Positions 21,262 to 32,500 of a DNA stretch of 64,000 nt are shown piece by piece. Location of the stretch: the NCBI RefSeq assembly GCF_029931775.1, contig NC_079322.1:78987326-79051325 (forward strand). The letters are read 5' to 3'. The first letter of the stretch is position 1; the number at the start of each line of letters is the position of its first letter. The stretch is from Euleptes europaea. Lineage: Eukaryota; Chordata; Lepidosauria; Squamata; Sphaerodactylidae. The notes under the pieces are model-generated. The model searched no databases, had not been told where the DNA came from, and saw only the letters and a program-made list of their open reading frames with translations. Position numbers and translations under genes: made by a program.

Positions 21262-21491
21262 AAGGGCCATCAAGTCACAGCTGAATTATGGCCACCCTGT
21301 AGAGTTTTCAAGGCAAGAGACGTTCAGAGGTGGCTGGGCATTGCCTGCCTCCACGTGGGCTGAGAGAGTTCGGAGAGAACTGTGACTGGCCCCTGGTCAC
21401 CCAGCAGGCTTTGTGTGGAGGAGCAGGGAATCGAAACCGGTTCTCCAGATTAACACCCTCTGCTCTTCACCGCTACACCATGCTGGCTCTC
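21262..21491 (-). repeat. Sauria-type SINE (tRNA head, BovB tail)
   Basis: On the minus strand the head GCCAGCATGGTGTAGCGGTG and family B body join directly to the BovB tail (GAGGCAGGCAATGCCCAGCC, then CAGCTGTGACTTGATGGCCC). The two-part structure is intact. Confidence 0.8.
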
Positions 21492-22467
21492 CTTGTATGC
21501 TTGTAGAGAGAATTTCCTCATTTTCAGCGGGTCTGTCTGGCCACAGAACTTGGAATTCCTAAGGGCATTTGTGGTGAGGAGCCGGGGCAACTGAACATTT
21601 GCCAGATTTGATGATTCTCTGAGATTAACAGGGAGGATTTGAACTCACACCAAACCCCACACCCCTAGTCCCAGAGGTCCACAAATTGGAGAAGGGGCGT
21701 GTGCTAAAGGCTGCCCCCTGTGTTGTGACTCCCCTCTGAAACGTTTCTGCTTCTCTTTGTGCCCCCCCCAAGTGTTGCTTGTACGTGGGTGTGGAATGCA
21801 CAGTCTTTCAATGTCAGCCGTGGTGGGGCACGGGTGGGCCCAGTGCTGCTTGCCCCAGGGTCCGCACCAGAATTTCCCGAGATCCAGCAGTTGCCGTTCC
21901 CTCTCCCCCAAAGCCGTTGTTGAAACCATAAAGTCTTAAACGCTCTGTTGTATCCTCTGGTCTGTTTTCTTGGTCTTCTCCAGCAGAAGCAAAGAGCATC
22001 TAGAAACCAAAGAGGGCGCAGGCACGTCACCGCTGTGCTGGGGCCCTGGTGGGATTGGGGCCCATCATCACGGTCACGTCCTTGGACCAGGAGAGAAACG
22101 CAACAGCCATGGGGCAGCCTGCGGCCAGGAAGAGCTTCATTCCAGGGCTCTGGCCGTTTCAGGAGCCTGTGGAGAAGAGGGGTTGAAGGCAAGACCGCCC
22201 TGCAGCCTTTCTGCAGACAGGCCTCCGGGCCCCCTGCCCTTGGAGGGCAGAAGGCAGCCAAGGGCGAAACGCAGCTCAGGAAGCCTGCCTGGGGGGCATT
22301 TCTAACCAGCCTGCCTTCCTTCCTTTTGGGATTTAGGGCACTATTGCAAGGCGGAAGGGGGGTGTTCCCAGAAGCCCCCCCTCCCCAAGGCCCTGGGTAG
22401 ATGAAGTCCAGGGAGCACAACAGTCCGTTGCCCCGGGGACATCCCCTGAAGCAGGCGGCTGCCTGTT

Positions 22468-22650
22468 GAACACACAAAGCGGCTTTATACTGACTCAGAC
22501 TCTCGGTCCATCAAAGTCAGTATTGTCTACTCGGACCGGCAGCGGCTCAGGCGGAGGTCTTTCCCATCACCTACCTGCCTGGTCCCTTGAACCGGAGATG
22601 CTGCCGGGGACTGAACCGGGGACCTTCCGCATGCCGAGCAGAGGCTCTGC
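22468..22650 (-). repeat. tRNA-headed SINE, family A
   Basis: Minus-strand copy: GAACACACAAAGCGGCTTTA end, GTCAGTATTGTCTACTCGGA body, and GACTGAACCGGGGACC at the B-box. It is unusually GC-rich. Confidence 0.8.
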
Positions 22651-22849
22651 CAGGGACCCACGGACCCTCCCGTTGCTTTGCCTTGTGGGGGGGGGGGTCT
22701 AGAGGATGTGCCCCACACGTGCAGCATTTGGACTGCGTCAGAGCGGAGCTCAGGGGCCCCTTCGGACACCCCCCCCCCAGGGCCATTTTAGGGCAGGGCC
22801 CCCAGAAGCGGGGCATCGCTTTTGGGGGGGGGGGTTTGATAAGCACACA

Positions 22850-23285
22850 TCCATCCTTTTTTTTTTTTAAGTAGTTCTTTTTATACAGGTTTTTGATACA
22901 TGTTACTTATTGTTTTCACCCCGTGCATTTCCTATTTCCTTTTAACCCCTTCCACCACCACCACCCCCTTCCTTCTCCTTGCAGTTTTTAATCTTTCAGT
23001 CCCAGCCAAAGTCTTCCTTCCGTTGACCCCCACTCCAGGTAGGTCTTCCCCCTCCTCCTGATTTCTGTAATCTTGTCTTCCCATGCGGTTTTCTGGCGCG
23101 GCCTCGGGACGATACCCGGCGGGGTCAATTGCAGCAAACAATGGTGCCAGGTTTCCACCGCCCGTTTGCTTTGATCCTCCGACCCCAGTGCAAAAACTGC
23201 CTTGCCTGCTAGCATCGTAGCCTTCAATGTGGCTTGATCTGCCTTGTCTACCGCCAGATTCCCTGCTATACTCGTTAACATTAGA
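22850..23285 (-). repeat. Retroposon 3' end with poly(A), perhaps L1-like
   Basis: A T-run at 22853-22870 is the poly(A) of a minus-strand insertion. Upstream on the minus strand a 97-codon frame (ATLKATMLAGKAVFALGSED...) looks like a retroelement ORF2 end. Family uncertain. It abuts the gene B CpG island. Confidence 0.4.
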
Positions 23286-23362
23286 TTAAAATGTATAGTT
23301 CAGGGTACTTTCCGTCGAATTGGAGACGCGGGGCGCCGCAGCTCCCGGCCCGCTCCTGCGGG

Positions 23363-23464
23363 GCTCGTGCCGGCCTGCTCTGCAGGGAGGGGGCCGGGAA
23401 GGGCCGGGGCTGCGCAGCCCCGGCCCTTCCCGGCCCCCTCCCTGCAGAGCAGGCCGGCACGAGC
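23363..23464. repeat. Perfect 102-bp palindrome in the gene B promoter
   Basis: The arms 23363-23413 and 23414-23464 are exact reverse complements with no spacer (centre GGGGCTGC|GCAGCCCC). GC content is very high. It ends 85 bp before the gene B ATG. It may be real or an assembly fold-back artefact. Confidence 0.9.
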
Positions 23465-23548
23465 GGCCCCCCCGGCCCAGGCGGCCGCTTGGTGCGGGTG
23501 CGCGGCTCCGCCTCTTCCCTTCTGCCCGCCGCCTCCCCGGGAGCCGCC

Positions 23549-23584
23549 ATGGCCGCGCGATGGACCGCCGCCGCCGCCCCCCAG
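23549..23584 (+). CDS. Gene B exon 1 (start codon, [12 protein letters not shown])
   Basis: The ATG in GCCGCCATGG, a near-ideal Kozak context, sits inside a CpG island. Twelve codons end at CAG followed by donor GTAGGG, phase 0. Three to four GCC repeats encode the Ala run. Confidence 0.8.
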
Positions 23585-26500
23585 GTAGGGCGGACCGCAG
23601 CCTGGCCGCCGCCCTCTGTGCACGCTCAGAGGCGCCCCGGTCCTGGCACGGGGGTAGGGCCGGTGCCTCTCCCCCGTTGCTCGGGAGGGGAGAAGCAGTG
23701 TGCGCCCCCCCGGGTTCCTTCGCCCCCCACGGACGGGCGTGGCTCGGCCCCAGCAAGGGATGCGGGTGTTTCCGGAGCCCCCTCAATGCGCCGGGGAGGG
23801 GGCTGCACAGACCCTGCCTGGCTCTTTGCAGGGGGTTGCTGCCGGGGGTCGACCCTGCGCCCTTCTGCGTGCCAGCCAAGCCTTGCCCCTCCAAGCGAGC
23901 CCTTGCTTTGGGGAGAAAGCGTGTGGGTGGGTAGGTGGGTGGGTGGGTGGGGGGTCGTTGCCCACCCCGAGCACTTTTGCCAACTTTAGGCTTGCTTGTG
24001 CAGCTGGGGGTGGCACCGGTGGGTGAGCGTGGCACGGCCCCCCTCCGGGATGCAGCCTGGCGTACCTGCTGCGTCTCTACCCTGGACCGGGCTGGGCGGC
24101 CCTTGGTGACCCAGGTGTGCAGACGTGGAGGAGCAGGGGCCTGCCCTGTTTGGGGGACGGAGCACCGCGAAGGGCGCTTTGCCCCCAAAGCTGTGAAATG
24201 GCTCTCAGAGGTGCCTGAGACAGCCGATGGAGGGGAGAGCCGCTTATCCTGCCCGCTTCAGATGTGAAACTTGCGGCACTCCTAGGACTGACCACGCTCG
24301 CCTCTGGCCTCCGCTTCCATGACCTCTTCTTTGGATGCTAAGAGTGGATCCCTTCAATGTATTAATGACTTATTTTGTTTGATCTATTTATACCCTGCCT
24401 TTCTCCCCAGTGTGGACCCAAAGCCCCCTCCATCCTTTTCTCCCATAATACTAGAACACGGGGTCACCTGCTAAAGCTGGAGGGCGAGAGATTCAAAACA
24501 GATAAAAGGAAGTATTTTTTCACACAACGCATAGTTAAATTGTGGAACTCCCTGCCCCAGGATGTGGTGATGGCTGCCAGCTTGGAGGGCTTTAAGAGGG
24601 GAGTGGACATATTCATGGAGGAGAGGGGTATTCATGGCTGTTAGTTAGAATGGATACTAGTCATGCTGCATACCTATTCTCTCTAGTATCAGAGGAGCAG
24701 GCCTATTATTTTGGGTGCGGTGCTGTGGAACACAGGCAGGATGGTGCTGCTGCACTCGTCTTGTTTATGGGCTTCCTAGAGGCACCTGGTTGGCCACTGT
24801 GTGAACAGACCACCGGACTTGATGGGCCTGGGTCTGACCCAGCAGGGCCTTTCTTATGTTCTTATGTTCTCTCCCGCATTGTATCCTCACAACCACCCAG
24901 TGAAGCAGTTTCAGAGGTTGGCCCTGTTGGTCTACAGTAGCAGTCCGGCAGCACCTGAGAGCCCAGAAGATTTTCGGAGTGTGAGCTTTCGAGAGTCAAA
25001 GGTCCCTTTCTCAGATACAAATAGGTTGGGGTGAGAGAGTGTGGCTGGTCCAGGGTCACCTAGCGAGATTCCATGACACAGGTGGGGATTCCTATTTGGG
25101 TTTGTAACGGATGAGATAGTTAATGCTGCAGGTCTTTAGTTATTTGAATTTTCTATCCAAAGTTAGAGTTTTCTAACAGTTTTCGAGGCTCCTTAGTGGA
25201 ATAGGCTTCCTCGGGAGGTGGTGAGCTCTCCTCCCCTGGAGGTCTTTAAGCAAAGACTAAATGGCCATCTGTCAGCAATGCTGATTCTATGACCTTGGGC
25301 AGTTCATGTGAGGGAGGGCACTTTGGCCATCTTCTGGGCATGGAGTAGGGGGTCACTGGGGGCGTGTGGGGGAGGTAGTTGTGAATTTCCTGCATTGTGC
25401 AGGGGGTTGGACTAGATGACCCTGGTGGTCCCGTCCAACTCTATGATTCTATGAGGGTTGGTCATTCTGAATGGACAAAAAAAAGTTGTATTTCTTTTTG
25501 TCCGTCCTGACCGACTGGCCATCAACTTCATTGGATGCCCTCAAGTTCTAGTCTTTGGGAGAGGGAGAAAAAGTAGGGCTGGAATCATGGGGCTGAACTG
25601 GATGCTTGATCAGTTAGCTGCCAAAATCTAAGTCGATACTGACCTTGATGGACCAGGGGTCTGATTCAGTAGAAGGCAGCTTCATATGTTCATGGGAGCA
25701 GCTGAAATATCCCAGGGAGGCAATTACCCAAAGCGGGTGCCCAAACAGAGAAGTTCCACAACGCATAGTTCAATTGTGGAACTCCTTGCCCCAGGATGTG
25801 GTGATGGCTGCCAATTTGGAAGGCTTTAAGAGGGGAGTGGACGTATTCATGGAGAGGGGTATTCATAGCTACTAATAAAAAGGGATACTAGTCACGATGC
25901 GTCCCTATTCTCTCCAGGATCAGAGGAGCAGGCCTACCTATTCTGTTAGGTGCTGTGGAACACAGGCAGGATAATGCTGCTGCAGTCGTCTTGTTTGTGG
26001 GCTTCCTAGAGGCACCTGGTTGGCCACTGTGTGAACAGACTGCTGGACTTGATGGGCTTGGGTCTGACCCAGCAGGACCTTTCTTATGTTCTTATGCTGT
26101 GTTCCTCCGTTCTGCATGTGACGACGAGCCTCTTCTGCGCTTGCCCCCAGGATTTGGAATGGGACGTGGCCTCACTGCAGCTGGCTCCCTTGCACCCCTG
26201 CTTCCCCCCCAAGCACAGCCGCGAGGAGGAGCCCCACCGGCAGGCCACCGAGATCTCCCTGTGGACCGTGGTGGCTGCCATGCAGGCCGTGGAGCGGAAG
26301 GTGGACACCCACGCTGGGCGGCTGCTGACCCTGGAGCGGCGGACGGGGCTGGCTGAGAAGAAGCTCTCGGAGACTGAGAAGGCCGTGGTGGACTTCGGCG
26401 GCCACCTGGAGGCCCTGGGGACCCTGCTGCAGGAGTATGGGCAGCTCCAGCGGAGGCTGGAGAACATGGAGAACCTGCTCAAGAACCGGAACTTCTGGAT

Positions 26501-29500
26501 CCTGAGGCTGCCTCCAGGCTCTGAAGGTGAAACTTCCAAGGTCAGTGTCTGGGAGGATGGAGGCTGAGCGGGCTGGGAATTGAGTGTCAGAGGGCCTTTG
26601 CCCAGTGCGAGAGCTGTTGGCTGCCTGGGGGAAGAGGCCTGCTTGAAGCTCGCCTGCCCCGCGCCTTATTCTGAGACAACGACCCTGCAGCGCCCCGGTT
26701 GTTTTCTCAGCACATTGGAGGGAGCTATCAAAGCTGGCACGCCCAGGTCCTATTCTCCACTGAGCAGTTAGGTGACCTAGGTTGCCAACTCCAGGGTGGG
26801 AAATTCTGGGTGATTTGGGGGTGGAACTTGTGGAGGGAACTCAGCAGGTATGGGATCCCATAGAGTTCACCCTCTGAAGCTGCCGTTTTCTTTAGGGGAA
26901 CTGATCTGTAGTCTGGAAATGCGTTAAAAGTCCAGGAAATCCCCAGAGGTTGGTTATTCTCCAGGAGACCCCAGTGTTACTTGTGATCCATGTTGGGAGG
27001 CTGGGAGTCAGGACTTGTGGCAATACTTTCATTCATTCCTTATATTTAGGACTGCATGTGACTAATTTAGTTTTTTTATTTCTTGGCAGTCCTAATTAGA
27101 GATTTTAAATCATTGATGTTTCATTATTTTTAAATGATCGTTGTTTTATTTATGTTGTAAGCTGCCTTGTGCTCTGCAAGGTAGAAAGGCAGCTAATAAA
27201 TGTTCAAAATAAATTTTAAAAATTAATTTTTCTCCCATTTTGAAGAAGAGTGTGTCGGAGTGGGGAAACAAATCCAGTTCACCAGATTAGCCTCCGCCGC
27301 TCATGTGGAGGAGTGGGGGATCCAACCCGGTTCTCCAGATCAGACTCCACCAAATATGCCCTTCCAGTGCTGCTTGCGGGAGTAAAAGAACAGTACGATG
27401 GACATTCAAATCCATGGCACGTGTTCCCTGGGAAGGAGCAATATGCTGGGGTGTCTGGCTGCCTCCTGCTGATGGTGCCACTGATGTCAGCTGGAAGGCG
27501 AGAGTCCTGCTTTCCCCATGGGGGCACCCATAGAGGAGTTTGGCAGTCCTTGCTTACAGGTTGCTGCCGTGAAAGGTAGACTCTTCCACCCACCCTGGAA
27601 ACAGAGGCAGAGGCTGAGACTGGAAGGCTCGTGCCCTGGAGCGTGCTCAGTCCAGTGCAGGGTTTGAAGGCTGACTTCACTAGTATCCCCTACTAAAACT
27701 CTTCCTGAATTGAACCACTTCCCATGGGAAAGAAGGCAGTTAAGGGGAGACCTGATAGAGGTCTATAACATTATGCATGGTATGGAGAGAGTGGACAGGG
27801 AGAAGCTTTTCTCCCTCTCTCCTAATACCAGAACGCGGGATCATCTGCTGAAGCTTGTGGGGGAGAGGTCAAACCACAGAAACCGGTGGAATTACACAGT
27901 CCCAACAATTAAAGAGGAAGGAATAATTACAGATCCCCGGTGGTAAATCGGTCAGATGACTGTGAGGTAGGTGGAGCTGAGAGAGCTGTGACTAGCACAA
28001 GGTCACCCAGCTGACTTTATGTGGAGGAGTGGGGAAACAAATCCAGTTCACCAGATTAGTCACCTCCGCTCACATGGAGGAGTGTAGAATCAAACCCGAT
28101 TCTCCAGATCAGAGTCCACTGCTCCGAACCACACTTAACCACTACACCAGATGAAATGCATGGATCTAGACACTGGCAGAACCTTTCACAAGAGTCTCAG
28201 GGAGATCTGAAAAGCCAGGGTCCCTTATTTTAAAAAATTATGTATGGCGATGGAATCCTGAAAGGAAATGCTGCATTGTATTTATTACTGGATTCTTCAG
28301 GGTTTTTTTTCTCCCCTACAACAGACTAACATGGCTACTCTTTTGCAGTTGAAATTAGAGGGTTCTCTTAGAACATCAGTAGACTTCCCTGGGCAAATCT
28401 TTAAAGGGGGGGCTGACATACCACCCCCACAGAATATTGTTGTTTCACTGATCTGCTGCTTAGAGCACTTTCCCCACAGATTTCTGATTTATGTCTCCAT
28501 CCATTATTTATTTCTCCAGTCAGAAGTTGTTTGTCCCACTGATTTTCTACATCACAGGGCCCCAACACGATTTAACCTATGGACACTTTGGAAGGTTTTT
28601 TTTGGGGGGGGGGGGAAGCAGGCATCACGACAAAATAGCCATCACGGGGAAGGGCAGTCACAATTTAGAACATAAGAAAAGCCCTGCTGGATCAGGCCAA
28701 GGCCTATCAAGTCCAGCAGTCTGTTCACGCACTGCGGCCAACCAGGTGCCTCCAGGAAGCCCACAAACAAGACTGCAGCAGCACCATCCTGCCTGTGTTC
28801 CACAGCACCTGATATAATAGGCAATTTGTGGAGGTCCCAAGCCAGTCATCCTACTGTGATGGGAGCAGCTATTTCAGAATGGGTGTTTCCTTAAAGCCTC
28901 AAAAGTGATGCCACTTGGAGACTTCTGAAGCATCTTCTGCCCCAGGGCAACTGGGTGGCCAATGTGTGAGACAGGATGGGGAGGGGCTGTGGCTCAGTGG
29001 TAGAGCATCTGCTTGATATGCAGAAGGTCCCAGGTTCAACCCCCAGCATCTCCAGTTAAAGGAACCGGGCAAGTAAGAGATGGGAAGGACCCCAGCCTGA
29101 GACCCTGGAGAGCCGCTGCCGGTCTGAGTAGACAATACCGACTTTGATGGACCAATGGTCTGATTCAGTATAAGGCAGTTTCATGTGTTCAAATGAAGTA
29201 TTTCTTCAAACAACACATAGTTAAATTGTGGAACTCCCTGCCCCAGAATGTGCTGATGGCTACCAATTTGGAAGGCTTTAAGAGGGGAGTGGACATGTTC
29301 ATGGAGGTGAGGGCTATCCATGGCTACTAGTCAAAATGGACACTAGTCATGATGCATCCCTATTCTCTCCAGGATCAGAGGAGCATGCCTGTTACCTTGG
29401 GTGCTGTGGAACACCGTCAGGATAATGCTGCTGCAGTTGTCTTGTTTGGGGGCTTCCTGGAGGCACCTGGTTGGCCACTGTGTGAACAGACTGGTGGACT

Positions 29501-32500
29501 TGATGGGCCTGGGTCTGATCCAGCATGGCTTTTTTATGTTCTTATGTTCACCTCAGGCTGCAGCTCAAGGGGTGTTCACTGGAAGGATCTGGCCCTCTCA
29601 AAACAGCCTCAAGGCACATAAAATACTTCTGAATCGGGAATGGGAGTCAGCCCAGCCTCTTCTTTGGGCAGGAATTTTTCCCCCATGGGGAAGCATTCAG
29701 ACACATGACCCCCTTCCTATCTGAAGTCACTGCAGTCTGGAAAAAGTCATTCTACTTTTTCATTTTTGGAAGGTGTAAATTGGCATGAAATGGTCACACT
29801 TTTCACAGTTAAGAACACCAGACCCAAGCAGAACAGAGAGGCAGTGGGGCTTGGAATAGGATCTGACATCTCTGTGGCCAGCTCCTGACCCAGCTTCCCC
29901 ATTGCCAGGGGAATGCATCCAGGGATATACTTCTGTCGAATAGGGAGGTTCCATTCAGCCATTGTAATTGATGGACGTGTTTCCCTCTGTGAATCTGTCT
30001 TAATTGCCTTTTATGTCACTTAAACAGTTGCCACGGCCACAGCTTGTTGCTGTGAACTCCATAAAATTGCTCTGGGTTAAGTAGTACTTTAAAAAAAACC
30101 TTGACTCTGTACTTTTAAGGCCTGAGGACAATTCCAGTGGTTTTGAGGTAAACCACAACAGATTCAGGGAGATCTTGGCCTTGGGGCGGATCTAGCACTC
30201 CCTTTTATCTTTATTAAATTACGTACTCTGCCTTTCTCCCTCACTGGGGACTGAACACAAAAATGCAATTTAAGCAAATGAGCTGAGAAAATGTACAATG
30301 CAGTCTCCCACATTCTGTGCTGTTTCTGGATCCATGAGCCTGGCTTACTCAGTGCCCATATGCTGACAGCCAAGGGTCAAGAGCCCTTTGGTTCTTGCCA
30401 GTGGTCCTGCCATCTCTAGGCTTAAATACCTGTAAAAAAGGAGAGAGCAGAAGCTTGGTCCAGATCTTACATATCTGGCAGAGATGTTCCTGCAGTTCCT
30501 TCCCTGCTAGAAGAGCCTCTGACTATGCCCGAGCTTTAAATACCTGTAACAAAGGAGGAACCAGATCTTACTCAGCTGGCCAAGATGTTCCCAGCCTTCT
30601 TCTTCTCTCTTAAATTGCTTATCTGCTGTTTCTAACATGACATCACTTTATTCATCCCAAACTGCTGTTTTCAATCCCAGGTGCCGGTGACATTTGACGA
30701 GGTCTCCGTCTGTTTCTCTGAGCAGGAGTGGGGAAATCTGGACGGGTCGCAGAAGGAGCTCTACAAGAACGTGATGAAGGGCAATTACGAGTCGTTGGTC
30801 TCACTGGGTAAAGAGAGCAGCCGGGATCGATTGTGTGTGTGTTCAATGCCACGAGATACAGGATGTGGTGTGAAGGCGCATCATGCCTTATTGAATCCAA
30901 GCAGGTCTGGGCCTGGAGGGGGGAACACCAAGACACCCCCCCAGGTGTTGCCTTGAGCTCTACATAGCAGGGGAAGGATTTAGATCCGGGGTCATATAGA
31001 TCTGGGGAGGGGCTGTGGCTCAGTGGTAGAGACTCTGCTTGGCATGCAGAAGGTCCCAGGTTCAGTCCCCAGTGGCATCTCCAGTTAAAGGGACTAGGCA
31101 AGTAGGTGATGTGAAAGACCTTTTTCTGCCTGAGACCCTGAAGAGCCACTGCCAGTCTGAGTAGCCAATGCAGACTTTGATGGACCAAGGGTCTGATTCA
31201 GTAGAAGGTAACTTCATGCATTCCTGTGTCCTCAACCTTTTGGAGCCTGTGGGCACCTTTGGAATTCTGGCACAGTATGCTGGGTGCAGCTGCGAAATGG
31301 ATGCAACTAAATGCCTGCCATGGGAGATGGAGCCTGTCACAGAACGGCTGCTGCAGGAGGCGGAGCCAGCCCCCAAATGGCTGCCCCATCTTCCCTTCAG
31401 TCACACTGAAGATCTTTGTGGTGTGGTGGCAGCTGCTGTCAAAGCAATTCTTTTAAATACCTGCACATCCAGAGGAATCTCCAATGGCCAATCAGAAGCT
31501 TGCTGGGCAAAAGCCCCACCTACTTTCTGAAGACACTTGGTGAACACCTGGAAAGATGTTGGCGGACACTATCCTGCCCACAGGCACTATGTTGGGGACC
31601 CATGATATAAATAGAAGGAAGGAACGTTATCCAAACAAACCACCATTCTCTCCCTGACGTTCTGTGGTTGACTCCATCTCTTGAGGCAGCCGTTTTTTGG
31701 GTTGCCTCTACCACTCTGTGTCAGAATTCCAGAGTTTCTGCCAGAGAGAGTGGGATAAAAGTGTAATAAACTTCAACCTTCCTTTAACTCGTAAACTATC
31801 ATCGGGTGATGCTGCCAGATTTCTCTCTGCAGCTATAGGGGCTAGGAACTTGCTTTTTTGTTTTTATTTTTAAAGAAAGCTTCCGTTTTTACGATTTCTC
31901 CCCCAAAATCATCATGGATAATGTATTATGTAGCTCATAAGAACATAAGAAAAGCCCTGCTGGATCAGACCAAGGCCCATCAAGTCCAGCCCCCAAACAA
32001 GACGACTGCAGCAGCACCATCCTGCCTGTGTTCCACAGCACCCAAGATAATAGGCATGCTCCTCTGATCCTGGAAATAATACGCATGCTCCTCTGATCCT
32101 GGAGCTTCCCTGAGCAGGTGTCCAAAGAGGTGGCATACACATTTTATAAATTAATAAATAATATTCCTTGTTCTATTGTTTTTTCTCCTGTCCACAGATT
32201 ATGCCATCGCCAAACCTGACCTCTTGTCCCAAATTGAACATGGTGAGGACCCAGGATGTCCTGGGGAAGGAGAAGATGACCCAAGGATCATCGGCCTGGG
32301 TAAGCTACAGGGAGCACCATTTCCCGGGCAGTTCAAGCGCTCTTTGGGTGGGAAGTGCGGAGGGATTTCCATTCCGAGGGAGTCAGGCAAATGAGCAGGC
32401 CGCTCACTCTCTTCTTGACTGCCACCATGTTGGAAATGTGTGGAGAGCCAGCAGTGAGACCGATGTGCCTCAGGTGTGCAGAACTATGTGTGTGTCAAGA

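Larger units (their letters stand above)
23310..23720 (+). promoter_or_regulatory. CpG island, promoter of gene B
   Basis: CG-dense block around exon 1 of gene B that contains the perfect 102-bp palindrome. A retroposon-like tail ends just upstream at about 23285. Confidence 0.75.

Noticed and set aside
22988-23281. Minus-strand 97-codon frame as a host exon
   Set aside because: It ends in a poly(A)-tailed insertion and lacks splice sites; more likely a retroposon end.
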